The translations under genes and the position numbers were made by a program. The notes below the pieces were generated by a model, which saw only the letters and a program-made list of their open reading frames with translations, had not been told where the DNA came from and searched no databases. Shown piece after piece: positions 45,119-57,224 of a stretch of DNA of 64,000 nucleotides. The stretch's first letter is position 1. Every line of letters begins with the position of its first letter. The DNA lies in the NCBI GenBank assembly GCA_042434945.1, contig CP170191.1, positions 4,464,001-4,528,000 on the forward strand, in the 5' to 3' direction. The stretch is from Escherichia hormaechei_A. GTDB lineage: Bacteria; Pseudomonadota; Gammaproteobacteria; Enterobacterales; Enterobacteriaceae.

Positions 45119-45195
45119 CGGCGAGTAGCGCAGCTTGGTAGCGCAACTGGTTTGGGACCAGTGGGTCGGAGGTTCGAATCCTCTCTCGCCGACCA
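45119..45195 (+). tRNA. tRNA-Pro, anticodon UGG
   Basis: A 77-nt tRNA ending in encoded CCA. Acceptor CGGCGAG / CTCGCCG, D-arm, anticodon stem ACTGG / CCAGT with loop TTTGGGA giving anticodon TGG, and T-arm GGAGG-TTCGAAT-CCTCT. The sequence equals remembered E. coli proM. At this locus (between eptB and dpp) E. coli carries proK, anticodon CGG. The tRNA is followed by a strong terminator. Confidence 0.93.
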
Positions 45196-45201
45196 CATTC
45201 T

Positions 45202-45233
45202 AAAAAGGGCTAACCGCAAGGTTAGCCCTTTTT
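45202..45233 (+). terminator. Terminator after tRNA-Pro
   Basis: A long perfect stem AAAAAGGGCTAACC / GGTTAGCCCTTTTT with loop GCAA. Confidence 0.95.
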
Positions 45234-45235
45234 GC

Positions 45236-45814
45236 ATTAACGCGTTACCCCGCACGAGTCCTCAAAATACCCCTTAGCCCTGCTTCCCCCTGCCTGCTTG
45301 CGGTTTTGTGACATAATCCATTGTATTTTTTTATATATAGTTTGATCTTTTTTCGCGTTGCTTATGGATAACCTCAGCATTTTTCGCTGTGCGTTTTAAC
45401 GTTCGCGGTATTTAGTGCTCAGATAATCACCATTCTGTAAGAAAATTTACCCATTCTGAATAAAACTTAATCACCAAATGTTGCTAAATATTAAGCTGAT
45501 TGTTCTGGTCATGTTGGAGTAGCACAAATTTCTCTGCTGCAAATAGCTGTTTGAAGTTTTTTTAATCTTTGTTTGTGGATTCTCACCGTTGGTGTAAATC
45601 CCGGTTGGCTGTATTGACGTTTTCACATTCTGTTGACAGATTGTAGGTCACGAGGGGCATTTTATGGAGGATCCGCACTGTTACACTGATGTTAATTAGT
45701 ACGGCATCCCCACCTCATAACGTTGACCCGACCGGGCAAAAAACAAAAAAGGTCAGGCAGCGACAACCCACTGCAAAGGGTTAAAACAACAAACATCACA
45801 ATTGGAGCAGAATA
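45236..45814 (+). promoter_or_regulatory. dppA upstream region with GcvB-type target
   Basis: About 580 bases without a convincing gene. A TTGACA (45633-45638) suggests a promoter, though no -10 is well placed. Just before the dppA ribosome-binding site (GGAGCAG) is the CA-rich stretch AAACAACAAACATCACAATT. In E. coli this pairs with the GU-rich region of the sRNA GcvB, which represses dppA. Confidence 0.65.
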
Positions 45815-47422
45815 ATGCGTATTTCCTTGAAAAAGTCAGGGATGCTGAAGCTTGGTCTCAGCCTGGTGGCTATGACCGTCGCAGCAAGTGTTCAGGCTAA
45901 AACTCTGGTTTATTGCTCAGAAGGATCTCCGGAAGGGTTTAACCCGCAGCTGTTTACCTCCGGCACCACCTATGACGCCTCTTCCGTCCCGCTTTATAAC
46001 CGTCTGGTTGAATTTAAAATCGGCACCACCGAAGTGATCCCGGGCCTCGCTGAAAAGTGGGAAGTCAGCGAAGACGGTAAAACCTATACCTTCCATCTGC
46101 GTAAAGGTGTGAAGTGGCACGACAATAAAGAATTCAAACCGACGCGTGAACTGAACGCCGATGATGTGGTGTTCTCGTTCGATCGTCAGAAAAACGCGCA
46201 AAACCCGTACCATAAAGTTTCTGGCGGCAGCTACGAATACTTCGAAGGCATGGGCTTGCCAGAGCTGATCAGTGAAGTGAAAAAGGTGGACGACAACACC
46301 GTTCAGTTTGTGCTGACTCGCCCGGAAGCGCCGTTCCTCGCTGACCTGGCAATGGACTTCGCCTCTATTCTGTCAAAAGAATATGCTGATGCGATGATGA
46401 AAGCCGGTACACCGGAAAAACTGGACCTCAACCCAATCGGAACCGGTCCGTTCCAGTTACAGCAGTATCAAAAAGATTCCCGTATCCGCTACAAAGCGTT
46501 TGATGGCTACTGGGGCACCAAACCGCAGATCGATACGCTGGTTTTCTCTATTACCCCTGACGCTTCCGTGCGTTACGCGAAATTGCAGAAGAATGAATGC
46601 CAGGTGATGCCGTACCCGAACCCGGCAGATATCGCTCGCATGAAGCAGGATAAATCCATCAATCTGATGGAAATGCCGGGGCTGAACGTCGGTTATCTCT
46701 CGTATAACGTGCAGAAAAAACCACTCGATGACGTGAAAGTTCGCCAGGCTCTGACCTACGCGGTGAACAAAGACGCGATCATCAAAGCGGTTTATCAGGG
46801 CGCGGGCGTATCAGCGAAAAACCTGATCCCGCCAACCATGTGGGGCTATAACGACGACGTTCAGGACTACACCTACGATCCTGAAAAAGCGAAAGCCTTG
46901 CTGAAAGAAGCGGGTCTGGAAAAAGGTTTCTCCATCGACCTGTGGGCGATGCCGGTACAACGTCCGTATAACCCGAACGCTCGCCGCATGGCGGAGATGA
47001 TTCAGGCAGACTGGGCGAAAGTCGGCGTGCAGGCCAAAATTGTCACCTACGAATGGGGTGAGTACCTCAAGCGTGCGAAAGATGGCGAGCACCAGACGGT
47101 AATGATGGGCTGGACTGGCGATAACGGGGATCCGGATAACTTCTTCGCCACCCTGTTCAGCTGCGCCGCCTCTGAACAAGGCTCCAACTACTCAAAATGG
47201 TGCTACAAACCGTTTGAAGATCTGATTCAACCGGCGCGTGCTACCGACGACCACAATAAACGCGTTGAACTGTACAAACAAGCGCAGGTGGTGATGCACG
47301 ATCAGGCTCCGGCACTGATCATCGCTCACTCCACCGTGTTTGAACCGGTACGTAAAGAAGTTAAAGGCTATGTGGTTGATCCATTAGGCAAACATCACTT
47401 CGAAAACGTCTCTATCGAATAA
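45815..47422 (+). CDS. dppA: Periplasmic dipeptide-binding protein DppA
   Basis: A 535-residue periplasmic binding protein (SBP family 5) for dipeptides, and also for haem and as a chemotaxis receptor partner in E. coli. The signal peptide (MRISLKKSGMLKLGLSLVAM ... VQA) is cleaved before KTLVYCSEG. The family 5 signature region is AEKWEVSEDGKTYTFHLRKGVKWHD. It is identical to K-12 DppA as remembered. REP elements after it probably let dppA be expressed above dppBCDF. Confidence 0.97.
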   Translation: MRISLKKSGMLKLGLSLVAMTVAASVQAKTLVYCSEGSPEGFNPQLFTSGTTYDASSVPLYNRLVEFKIGTTEVIPGLAEKWEVSEDGKTYTFHLRKGVKWHDNKEFKPTRELNADDVVFSFDRQKNAQNPYHKVSGGSYEYFEGMGLPELISEVKKVDDNTVQFVLTRPEAPFLADLAMDFASILSKEYADAMMKAGTPEKLDLNPIGTGPFQLQQYQKDSRIRYKAFDGYWGTKPQIDTLVFSITPDASVRYAKLQKNECQVMPYPNPADIARMKQDKSINLMEMPGLNVGYLSYNVQKKPLDDVKVRQALTYAVNKDAIIKAVYQGAGVSAKNLIPPTMWGYNDDVQDYTYDPEKAKALLKEAGLEKGFSIDLWAMPVQRPYNPNARRMAEMIQADWAKVGVQAKIVTYEWGEYLKRAKDGEHQTVMMGWTGDNGDPDNFFATLFSCAASEQGSNYSKWCYKPFEDLIQPARATDDHNKRVELYKQAQVVMHDQAPALIIAHSTVFEPVRKEVKGYVVDPLGKHHFENVSIE

Positions 47423-47462
47423 TTAAAAGCCATACAAGACTGATGGCAAAGGCAAAAATGCC

Positions 47463-47640
47463 TGATGCGCTCCGCTTATCAGGCCTACGAAAATTCTGCA
47501 ATGTATTGAATTTGCACGATTTTGTAGGCCGGATAAGGCGTTAACGCCGCATCCGGCATAAACAAAGCGCACTTTGTCAACAATCTGTATACCCGGTGGC
47601 GCTGTGCCTCTGCGTGCAGCGCCATCCGGCAGCAATACTT
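47463..47640. repeat. Three REP units between dppA and dppB
   Basis: Palindromic units lie at about 47463-47492 (CCTGATGCGCT ... TCAGGCCTAC), 47521-47560 (GTAGGCCGGATAAGGCG ... CGCCGCATCCGGCA) and 47593-47632 (CCCGGTGGCGCTG ... GCGCCATCCGG). They fill most of the 307-base gap. Such elements stabilise upstream mRNA, in keeping with a high binding-protein to permease ratio. Confidence 0.8.
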
Positions 47641-47729
47641 CATTCCCTGTCCGATAAGGGCGGGAATTGATTTGTGAGCAATACAGACACGCAGTTCCAG
47701 GCTGCGGGTCACTATAGAGAATCCGGGTT

Positions 47730-48749
47730 ATGTTGCAGTTTATTCTCCGACGTTTGGGACTCGTCATCCCCACGTTTATCGGTATTACCCTTCTCACATT
47801 TGCCTTTGTCCACATGATCCCGGGCGATCCGGTGATGATCATGGCGGGCGAACGTGGGATCTCCCCAGAGCGTCACGCGCAGCTGCTGGCTGAACTCGGC
47901 TTAGATAAACCGATGTGGCAGCAGTATCTCCATTACATTTGGGGCGTTATGCATGGCGATCTAGGCATTTCAATGAAAAGCCGCATCCCGGTTTGGGAAG
48001 AGTTCGTGCCGCGCTTCCAGGCCACGCTGGAACTTGGCGTCTGCGCGATGATTTTTGCTACGGCAGTCGGTATTCCGGTCGGCGTGCTGGCTGCGGTTAA
48101 ACGCGGTTCCATTTTCGATCACACAGCGGTTGGCCTGGCGCTGACAGGTTATTCAATGCCTATCTTCTGGTGGGGCATGATGCTGATCATGCTGGTTTCG
48201 GTGCACTGGAACCTGACGCCCGTCTCCGGTCGCGTGAGCGATATGGTGTTCCTCGATGACTCCAATCCGTTAACCGGTTTTATGCTAATCGACACCGCCA
48301 TCTGGGGTGAAGACGGCAACTTTATCGATGCCGTCGCCCATATGATCTTGCCTGCCATTGTGCTGGGTACTATTCCGCTGGCGGTCATTGTGCGTATGAC
48401 ACGCTCCTCGATGCTGGAAGTGCTGGGCGAGGATTACATCCGCACCGCGCGCGCCAAAGGGCTAACCCGCATGCGGGTGATTATCGTCCATGCGCTGCGT
48501 AACGCGATGCTGCCGGTGGTGACCGTTATCGGCCTGCAGGTGGGAACATTGCTGGCGGGGGCGATTCTGACCGAAACCATCTTCTCGTGGCCCGGTCTGG
48601 GACGCTGGTTGATTGACGCACTGCAACGCCGCGACTATCCGGTAGTGCAGGGCGGCGTATTGCTGGTGGCGACGATGATTATCCTCGTCAACTTGCTGGT
48701 CGATCTGCTGTACGGCGTGGTGAACCCGCGTATTCGTCATAAGAAGTAA
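47730..48749 (+). CDS. dppB: Dipeptide ABC transporter permease DppB
   Basis: A 339-residue inner-membrane permease of the OppBC family. It has six main helices and a large periplasmic loop (SGRVSDMVFLDDSNPLTGF). The EAA loop that contacts the ATPase reads DYIRTARAKGLTRMRVIIVHALRNAMLP. Second gene of dppABCDF. Intact and K-12-like. Confidence 0.96.
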   Translation: MLQFILRRLGLVIPTFIGITLLTFAFVHMIPGDPVMIMAGERGISPERHAQLLAELGLDKPMWQQYLHYIWGVMHGDLGISMKSRIPVWEEFVPRFQATLELGVCAMIFATAVGIPVGVLAAVKRGSIFDHTAVGLALTGYSMPIFWWGMMLIMLVSVHWNLTPVSGRVSDMVFLDDSNPLTGFMLIDTAIWGEDGNFIDAVAHMILPAIVLGTIPLAVIVRMTRSSMLEVLGEDYIRTARAKGLTRMRVIIVHALRNAMLPVVTVIGLQVGTLLAGAILTETIFSWPGLGRWLIDALQRRDYPVVQGGVLLVATMIILVNLLVDLLYGVVNPRIRHKK

Positions 48750-48758
48750 GGGGACATC

Positions 48759-49661
48759 ATGTCACAGGTTACTGAAAATAAAGTGATTAGCGCACCGGTG
48801 CCGATGACCCCGTTACAGGAGTTCTGGCACTATTTTAAACGCAACAAAGGCGCGGTCGTCGGGCTGGTTTACGTCGTCATCGTGCTGTTCATCGCGATCT
48901 TTGCCAACTGGATTGCACCCTATAACCCGGCGGAACAGTTCCGCGATGCACTGCTCGCCCCGCCAGCCTGGCAGGAAGGCGGCAGCATGGCGCACTTGCT
49001 GGGCACCGATGACGTAGGCCGTGATGTGCTGTCGCGCCTGATGTACGGTGCGCGCCTGTCGCTGCTGGTTGGCTGTCTGGTAGTTGTGTTATCGCTGATT
49101 ATGGGCGTTATTCTCGGCCTGATCGCCGGTTACTTTGGCGGCCTGGTCGATAACATCATTATGCGCGTGGTCGATATCATGCTGGCGCTGCCAAGTCTGC
49201 TGCTGGCGCTGGTGCTGGTGGCAATTTTCGGCCCGTCGATTGGTAACGCCGCGCTGGCACTGACCTTCGTTGCCTTGCCGCACTATGTGCGCTTAACCCG
49301 CGCCGCCGTGCTGGTGGAAGTTAACCGCGATTACGTCACCGCGTCTCGCGTGGCGGGTGCCGGGGCGATGCGTCAGATGTTTATTAACATCTTCCCGAAC
49401 TGCCTTGCGCCGCTGATTGTTCAGGCGTCGCTCGGTTTCTCTAACGCCATTCTCGATATGGCTGCTCTTGGTTTCCTCGGCATGGGGGCACAGCCGCCAA
49501 CGCCTGAGTGGGGCACCATGCTCTCCGACGTGTTGCAGTTCGCGCAAAGCGCCTGGTGGGTCGTGACCTTCCCGGGTCTGGCGATCCTGCTGACGGTGCT
49601 GGCATTTAACCTGATGGGTGACGGTCTGCGTGACGCGCTCGATCCCAAACTGAAGCAGTAA
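48759..49661 (+). CDS. dppC: Dipeptide ABC transporter permease DppC
   Basis: A 300-residue permease that pairs with DppB. An N-terminal cytoplasmic stretch and OppC-type first helix are followed by [23 protein letters not shown]. The EAA loop is [28 protein letters not shown]. Nine bases after dppB with GGGGACATC upstream. Intact and K-12-like. Confidence 0.96.
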
Positions 49662-49671
49662 GAGGTTCGAG

Positions 49672-50655
49672 ATGGCGTTATTAAATGTAGATAAATTATC
49701 GGTGCATTTCGGCGACGAAAGCGCGCCGTTCCGCGCCGTAGACCGCATCAGCTACAGCGTAAAACAGGGCGAAGTGGTCGGGATTGTGGGTGAGTCCGGC
49801 TCCGGTAAGTCGGTCAGTTCACTGGCGATTATGGGGCTGATTGATTATCCGGGCCGCGTAATGGCAGAAAAACTGGAGTTTAACGGCCAGGATTTGCAGC
49901 GTATCTCAGAAAAAGAGCGCCGCAACCTGGTGGGTGCCGAAGTGGCGATGATCTTCCAGGACCCGATGACCAGCCTTAACCCGTGCTACACCGTGGGTTT
50001 CCAGATTATGGAAGCGATTAAGGTGCATCAGGGCGGCAACAAAAGTACCCGCCGTCAGCGAGCGATTGACCTGCTGAATCAGGTCGGTATTCCCGATCCG
50101 GCATCGCGTCTGGATGTTTACCCGCATCAGCTTTCCGGCGGCATGAGCCAGCGCGTGATGATCGCCATGGCGATTGCCTGTCGGCCAAAACTGCTGATTG
50201 CCGATGAACCGACCACCGCGCTGGACGTGACCATTCAGGCGCAAATCATCGAACTACTGCTGGAGCTACAGCAGAAAGAGAACATGGCGCTGGTGTTAAT
50301 TACCCATGACCTGGCGCTGGTGGCGGAAGCGGCACATAAAATCATCGTGATGTATGCAGGCCAGGTGGTGGAAACCGGTGATGCGCACGCCATCTTCCAT
50401 GCGCCGCGTCACCCGTATACTCAGGCATTGCTGCGTGCGCTGCCAGAATTTGCTCAGGACAAAGAACGTCTGGCGTCGTTGCCAGGTGTCGTTCCCGGCA
50501 AGTACGACCGCCCGAACGGCTGCCTGCTTAACCCGCGCTGCCCCTATGCCACTGACAGATGTCGCGCTGAAGAACCGGCGCTGAATATGCTCGCTGACGG
50601 GCGTCAGTCCAAATGCCATTACCCACTTGATGATGCCGGGAGGCCGACACTATGA
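49672..50655 (+). CDS. dppD: Dipeptide ABC transporter ATPase DppD
   Basis: A 327-residue ATPase. Walker A is GESGSGKS, the Q-loop [12 protein letters not shown], the signature [14 protein letters not shown], and Walker [14 protein letters not shown]. The C-terminal oligopeptide-transporter domain has four Cys ([19 protein letters not shown] ... KCHYPL) that bind an iron-sulfur cluster in relatives. Its stop overlaps the dppF start (ATGA). Confidence 0.96.
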
Positions 50656-51665
50656 GTACGCAAGAGGCCACCCTGCAACAACCGCTGTTGCAGGCTATCG
50701 ACCTGAAAAAACATTATCCGGTGAAGAAAGGCATGTTCGCGCCGGAACGTCTGGTTAAAGCGCTGGATGGCGTTTCGTTTAACCTTGAACGTGGCAAAAC
50801 GCTGGCAGTAGTGGGCGAATCTGGCTGCGGTAAATCGACCCTCGGTCGGTTGCTGACGATGATTGAAATGCCCACCGGTGGCGAGCTGTATTACCAGGGG
50901 CAGGATCTGCTTAAGCACGATCCGCAGGCGCAGAAGCTGCGTCGGCAGAAAATCCAGATCGTCTTCCAGAACCCTTACGGTTCGCTGAATCCGCGTAAAA
51001 AAGTCGGGCAAATTCTTGAAGAGCCGCTGCTGATCAACACCAGCTTAAGCAAAGAACAGCGTCGGGAAAAAGCCCTGTCGATGATGGCGAAAGTCGGCCT
51101 GAAAACCGAGCACTATGACCGCTATCCGCATATGTTCTCCGGCGGTCAGCGTCAGCGTATCGCCATCGCCCGTGGTCTGATGCTCGACCCGGATGTGGTG
51201 ATTGCCGATGAACCGGTTTCCGCGCTGGATGTTTCAGTGCGCGCGCAGGTGCTGAATCTGATGATGGATTTGCAGCAGGAGTTGGGGCTGTCTTATGTCT
51301 TTATCTCCCACGACCTGTCGGTGGTGGAGCACATTGCTGATGAAGTGATGGTGATGTACCTGGGCCGCTGCGTGGAGAAGGGAACGAAAGACCAAATCTT
51401 CAATAACCCGCGCCATCCGTACACTCAGGCGCTACTTTCCGCGACGCCGCGCCTGAACCCGGACGATCGCCGCGAGCGCATCAAGCTCAGCGGTGAACTA
51501 CCAAGCCCACTGAATCCACCGCCGGGTTGCGCCTTCAACGCCCGCTGTCGTCGGCGCTTCGGCCCCTGCACCCAGTTGCAGCCGCAGCTAAAAGACTACG
51601 GCGGTCAACTGGTAGCTTGTTTTGCTGTTGATCAGGATGAAAACGGCGAAAAGCCGCAGGCATAA
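50652..51665 (+). CDS. dppF: Dipeptide ABC transporter ATPase DppF
   Basis: A 337-residue ATPase partner of DppD. It has Walker [23 protein letters not shown], signature [14 protein letters not shown], Walker [14 protein letters not shown], and a Cys-containing C-terminal domain ([18 protein letters not shown]). The last residues (ENGEKPQA) are a few longer than K-12 DppF as I recall it, and the DNA after it differs. A species switch near 51.6 kb is therefore likely. A terminator follows at the join with coaA. Confidence 0.95.
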
Positions 51666-51666
51666 A

Positions 51667-51697
51667 TAAAAAAACCGGCGCTAAGCCGGTTTTTTTA
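51667..51697. terminator. Bidirectional terminator between dppF and coaA
   Basis: AAAAAAACCGGC, loop GCTAA, GCCGGTTTTTTT. Symmetrical, so it can serve convergent dppF and coaA. Confidence 0.9.
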
Positions 51698-51707
51698 CGT
51701 CTGAGAT

Positions 51708-52658
51708 CTATTTCCGTAAACGAATCTGGTCGACGGCGTGTTTCTCACTCTTGGTGAGGATCAGGCTTGCGCGTTCGCGCGTCGGCAGGATGTTCTCTTT
51801 GAGGTTGACGTAGTTGATCTCATTCCACAGCCCGGTCGCCACGCTGATAGCCTCTTCTTCAGAGAGCTGGGCGTAGTTGTGGAAGTAGGAATCCGGGTCG
51901 GTGAACGCCCCTTCGCGGAACTTCAGGAAGCGGTTGATATACCAGCGTTGCAGCAAATCTTCCGGCGCATCGACATAAATTGAGAAATCGACAAAGTCAG
52001 AGACAAACACATGATGCGGATCGTGAGGATAATCCATCCCGCTTTGCAGGACGTTTAAGCCTTCCAGAATCAGGATGTCGGGCTGCACAACCGTTTTGTC
52101 GCCATCCGGGATGCGGTCGTAGATCAGATGCGAGTAAACCGGCGCGGTAACGTGAGGTACGCCCGATTTTAGATCTGAAACAAACTTTACCAGGCGGTGC
52201 ATATCATAAGAGAGCGGGAAGCCCTTCTTTTTCATCAGGCCGCGTTCTTTCAACACCTCGTTGGGATGCAGGAAGCCGTCGGTGGTGATCAGCTCCACGC
52301 TGCGGTGTTCCGGCCAGCGGCTCAGCAGCGCCTGTAGCACGCGCGCGGTGGTACTTTTACCCACTGCCACGCTGCCCGCAATACTGATGATATAAGGAAT
52401 ACGTTGACCGTTCGTGCCGAGGAACTGTTCCAGTACGGCCTGACGACGCAAATTGGAGCTGATATAGAAGTTAAGCAAGCGAGAGAGGGGGAGATAGATT
52501 TCTGCCACCTCTTCCAGGGAGAGATCTTCGTTTATCCCTTTTAGCCGTGCGATTTCACCTTCCGTCAGTGTCATAGGGACGGAGTCACGCAGGGCTGCCC
52601 ACTGGCTACGGTTAAACTGAAGATAGGGCGTCATTAACGTTTGCTCTTTTTTGCTCAT
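51708..52658 (-). CDS. coaA: Pantothenate kinase CoaA (type I)
   Basis: The 316-residue enzyme phosphorylates pantothenate, the first and CoA-inhibited step of coenzyme A synthesis. The P-loop is GSVAVGKSTTARVL, with the conserved TTDGFLHPNEVLKERG and HLIYDRIPD (substrate and Mg contacts). ATG 52658 gives MSKKEQTLMTPYLQ and the K-12 length. It is diverged from K-12 CoaA, most clearly at the C-terminus (EEEAISVATGLWNEINYVN). In E. coli its downstream neighbour is birA; here it is convergent with dppF. Confidence 0.95.
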   Translation of the reverse strand: MSKKEQTLMTPYLQFNRSQWAALRDSVPMTLTEGEIARLKGINEDLSLEEVAEIYLPLSRLLNFYISSNLRRQAVLEQFLGTNGQRIPYIISIAGSVAVGKSTTARVLQALLSRWPEHRSVELITTDGFLHPNEVLKERGLMKKKGFPLSYDMHRLVKFVSDLKSGVPHVTAPVYSHLIYDRIPDGDKTVVQPDILILEGLNVLQSGMDYPHDPHHVFVSDFVDFSIYVDAPEDLLQRWYINRFLKFREGAFTDPDSYFHNYAQLSEEEAISVATGLWNEINYVNLKENILPTRERASLILTKSEKHAVDQIRLRK

Positions 52659-52963
52659 AAGCATGCTTCTGTGAACCATCACGAAACGGCGGGTGCGGGC
52701 TCATCACATAGTTAATTTTGGACAATGGGCAGGAGGGTAACACCAGATGGGGAGGAATAATAAGAAAAAATCTCTCCCAGGAAGCTATCGTTGAAAAGCA
52801 ATGTGACAGATATTCATCTGATAAAAAGAATTATGGTTTAGCAGGAGCGCATTGTTGAGCACAATGATGTTGAAAAAGTGTGCTAATCTGCCCTCCATTC
52901 GGCTGTTTCTTCATCGTGTCGCATAAAATGTGACCAATAAAACAAATTTATGCAATTTTTTAG

Positions 52964-52992
52964 TTGCATGAACTCGCATGTCTCCATAGAAT
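52964..52992 (+). promoter_or_regulatory. Promoter of the thrU-tyrU-glyT-thrT-tufB operon
   Basis: TTGCAT, a 17-base spacer, and TAGAAT are followed by a GCGCGC discriminator typical of stringently controlled stable-RNA promoters. The upstream region from 52659 is AT-rich with no gene and would hold Fis-type sites; none was assigned individually. Confidence 0.8.
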
Positions 52993-53006
52993 GCGCGCTA
53001 CTTGAT

Positions 53007-53082
<76 letters not shown>

Positions 53083-53090
53083 TCAAGTCC

Positions 53091-53175
<85 letters not shown>

Positions 53176-53291
53176 ATTTCGGCCACGCGATGGCGTAGCC
53201 CGAGACGATAAGTTCGCTTACCGGCTCGAATAAAGAGAGCTTCTCTCGATATTCAGTGCAGAATGAAAATCAGGTAGCCGAGTTCCAGGAT

Positions 53292-53366
<75 letters not shown>

Positions 53367-53372
53367 AGATGT

Positions 53373-53448
53373 GCTGATATAGCTCAGTTGGTAGAGCGCA
53401 CCCTTGGTAAGGGTGAGGTCGGCAGTTCGAATCTGCCTATCAGCACCA
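53373..53448 (+). tRNA. thrT: tRNA-Thr, anticodon GGU
   Basis: A 76-nt tRNA: acceptor GCTGATA / TATCAGC, anticodon loop TTGGTAA with GGT, encoded CCA. Only six bases after glyT; co-transcribed with tufB 115 bases downstream. Confidence 0.97.
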
Positions 53449-53526
53449 CTTCTTTTCTCCTCCCTGTTTTTTCCTTCTGTTTATTGCATTCAACAAGTCG
53501 GGCATGTTGCCTGGTTGATGTGGTGA

Positions 53527-54747
<1,221 letters not shown>

Positions 54748-54777
54748 TTGCCGATAACATTTGACGCAATGCGCACT

Positions 54778-54805
54778 AAAAGGGCATCATTTGATGCCCT
54801 TTTTG
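54778..54805 (+). terminator. Terminator after tufB
   Basis: An 11-bp stem AAAGGGCATCA / TGATGCCCTTT with loop TT, followed by TTGC. Confidence 0.9.
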
Positions 54806-54976
54806 CACGCTTTCGTACCAGAACCTGGCTCATCAGTGATTTTCTTTGTCATAATCATTGCTGAGACAGGCTCTGTTGAGGGCGTATAATCCGAAAAGCT
54901 AATACGCGTTTCGATTTGGTTTGCCTCGCGATCGCGGGGTGAAAATGTTTGTAGAAAACTTCTGACAGGTTGGTTT

Positions 54977-55360
54977 ATGAGTGCGAATACCGAAGCTCAA
55001 GGAAGCGGGCGCGGCCTGGAAGCGATGAAGTGGGTCGTTGTGGTGGCATTGCTCCTGGTGGCGATTGTCGGCAACTATCTTTATCGCGACATTATGCTGC
55101 CGCTGCGTGCGCTGGCCGTAGTAATTCTGATTGCTGCAGCGGGTGGTGTCGCGCTGTTAACGACAAAAGGTAAAGCTACCGTTGCTTTTGCCCGTGAAGC
55201 GCGTACCGAAGTCCGTAAGGTCATTTGGCCGACTCGCCAGGAAACATTGCACACCACGCTGATTGTGGCTGCGGTTACCGCAGTAATGTCACTGATCCTG
55301 TGGGGACTGGATGGTATTCTGGTTCGCCTGGTATCCTTTATCACTGGCCTGAGGTTCTGA
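54977..55360 (+). CDS. secE: Preprotein translocase subunit SecE
   Basis: A 127-residue clamp subunit of the SecYEG channel. E. coli-type SecE has three membrane helices; two N-terminal ones are seen ([17 protein letters not shown] and [19 protein letters not shown]). The conserved amphipathic stretch [27 protein letters not shown] runs into the third. GACAGGTTGG precedes ATG 54977. nusG begins two bases after its stop. Confidence 0.97.
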
Positions 55361-55361
55361 G

Positions 55362-55907
55362 ATGTCTGAAGCTCCTAAAAAGCGCTGGTACGTCGTTCAG
55401 GCGTTTTCCGGTTTTGAAGGCCGCGTAGCAACGTCGCTGCGTGAGCATATCAAATTACACAACATGGAAGATTTGTTTGGTGAAGTCATGGTACCAACCG
55501 AAGAAGTGGTTGAAATCCGTGGCGGTCAGCGTCGCAAAAGCGAACGTAAATTCTTCCCTGGCTACGTCCTCGTTCAGATGGTGATGAACGACGCGAGCTG
55601 GCACCTGGTGCGCAGCGTACCGCGTGTGATGGGCTTCATCGGCGGTACTTCCGATCGTCCTGCGCCAATCAGCGATAAAGAAGTCGATGCGATTATGAAC
55701 CGCCTGCAGCAGGTTGGTGATAAGCCGCGTCCGAAAACGCTGTTTGAACCGGGTGAAATGGTCCGTGTTAATGATGGTCCGTTCGCTGACTTCAACGGTG
55801 TTGTTGAAGAAGTGGATTACGAGAAATCTCGTCTGAAAGTGTCTGTTTCTATCTTCGGTCGTGCGACCCCGGTAGAGCTGGACTTCAGCCAGGTTGAAAA
55901 AGCCTAA
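55362..55907 (+). CDS. nusG: Transcription elongation factor NusG
   Basis: A 181-residue factor. The NGN domain (KKRWYVVQAFSGFEGRVATSL ... RKFFPGYVLVQMVMND) contacts RNA polymerase. The KOW domain (FEPGEMVRVNDGPFADFNGVVEEVD) contacts Rho or ribosomal protein S10. It is the general paralogue of RfaH, which is also encoded in this window. Intact and K-12-like. Confidence 0.98.
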   Translation: MSEAPKKRWYVVQAFSGFEGRVATSLREHIKLHNMEDLFGEVMVPTEEVVEIRGGQRRKSERKFFPGYVLVQMVMNDASWHLVRSVPRVMGFIGGTSDRPAPISDKEVDAIMNRLQQVGDKPRPKTLFEPGEMVRVNDGPFADFNGVVEEVDYEKSRLKVSVSIFGRATPVELDFSQVEKA

Positions 55908-55938
55908 CCCAGCGATCAAAAAAGCGGCGATTTAATCG

Positions 55939-55977
55939 TTGCACAAGGCGCGAGATTGGAATACAATTTCGCGCCTT
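55939..55977 (+). promoter_or_regulatory. rplK promoter overlapping the nusG terminator hairpin
   Basis: TTGCAC (55939-55944), a 17-base spacer and TACAAT (55962-55967) form a good sigma-70 promoter. The spacer and -10 lie inside a hairpin, AAGGCGCGA / TCGCGCCTT (55945-55953 with 55969-55977), followed by TTGTTTTT. The hairpin can end secE-nusG transcripts. Confidence 0.75.
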
Positions 55978-56002
55978 TTGTTTTTATGGGCCTTGCCCGT
56001 AA

Positions 56003-57202
<1,200 letters not shown>

Positions 57203-57224
57203 TGCCTTTACGTGGGCGGTGATT

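Noticed and set aside
45633..45665. A sigma-70 promoter for dppA using TTGACA and TTTTAT
   Set aside because: The spacing of about 21 bases is too long, so only the -35-like element is mentioned.
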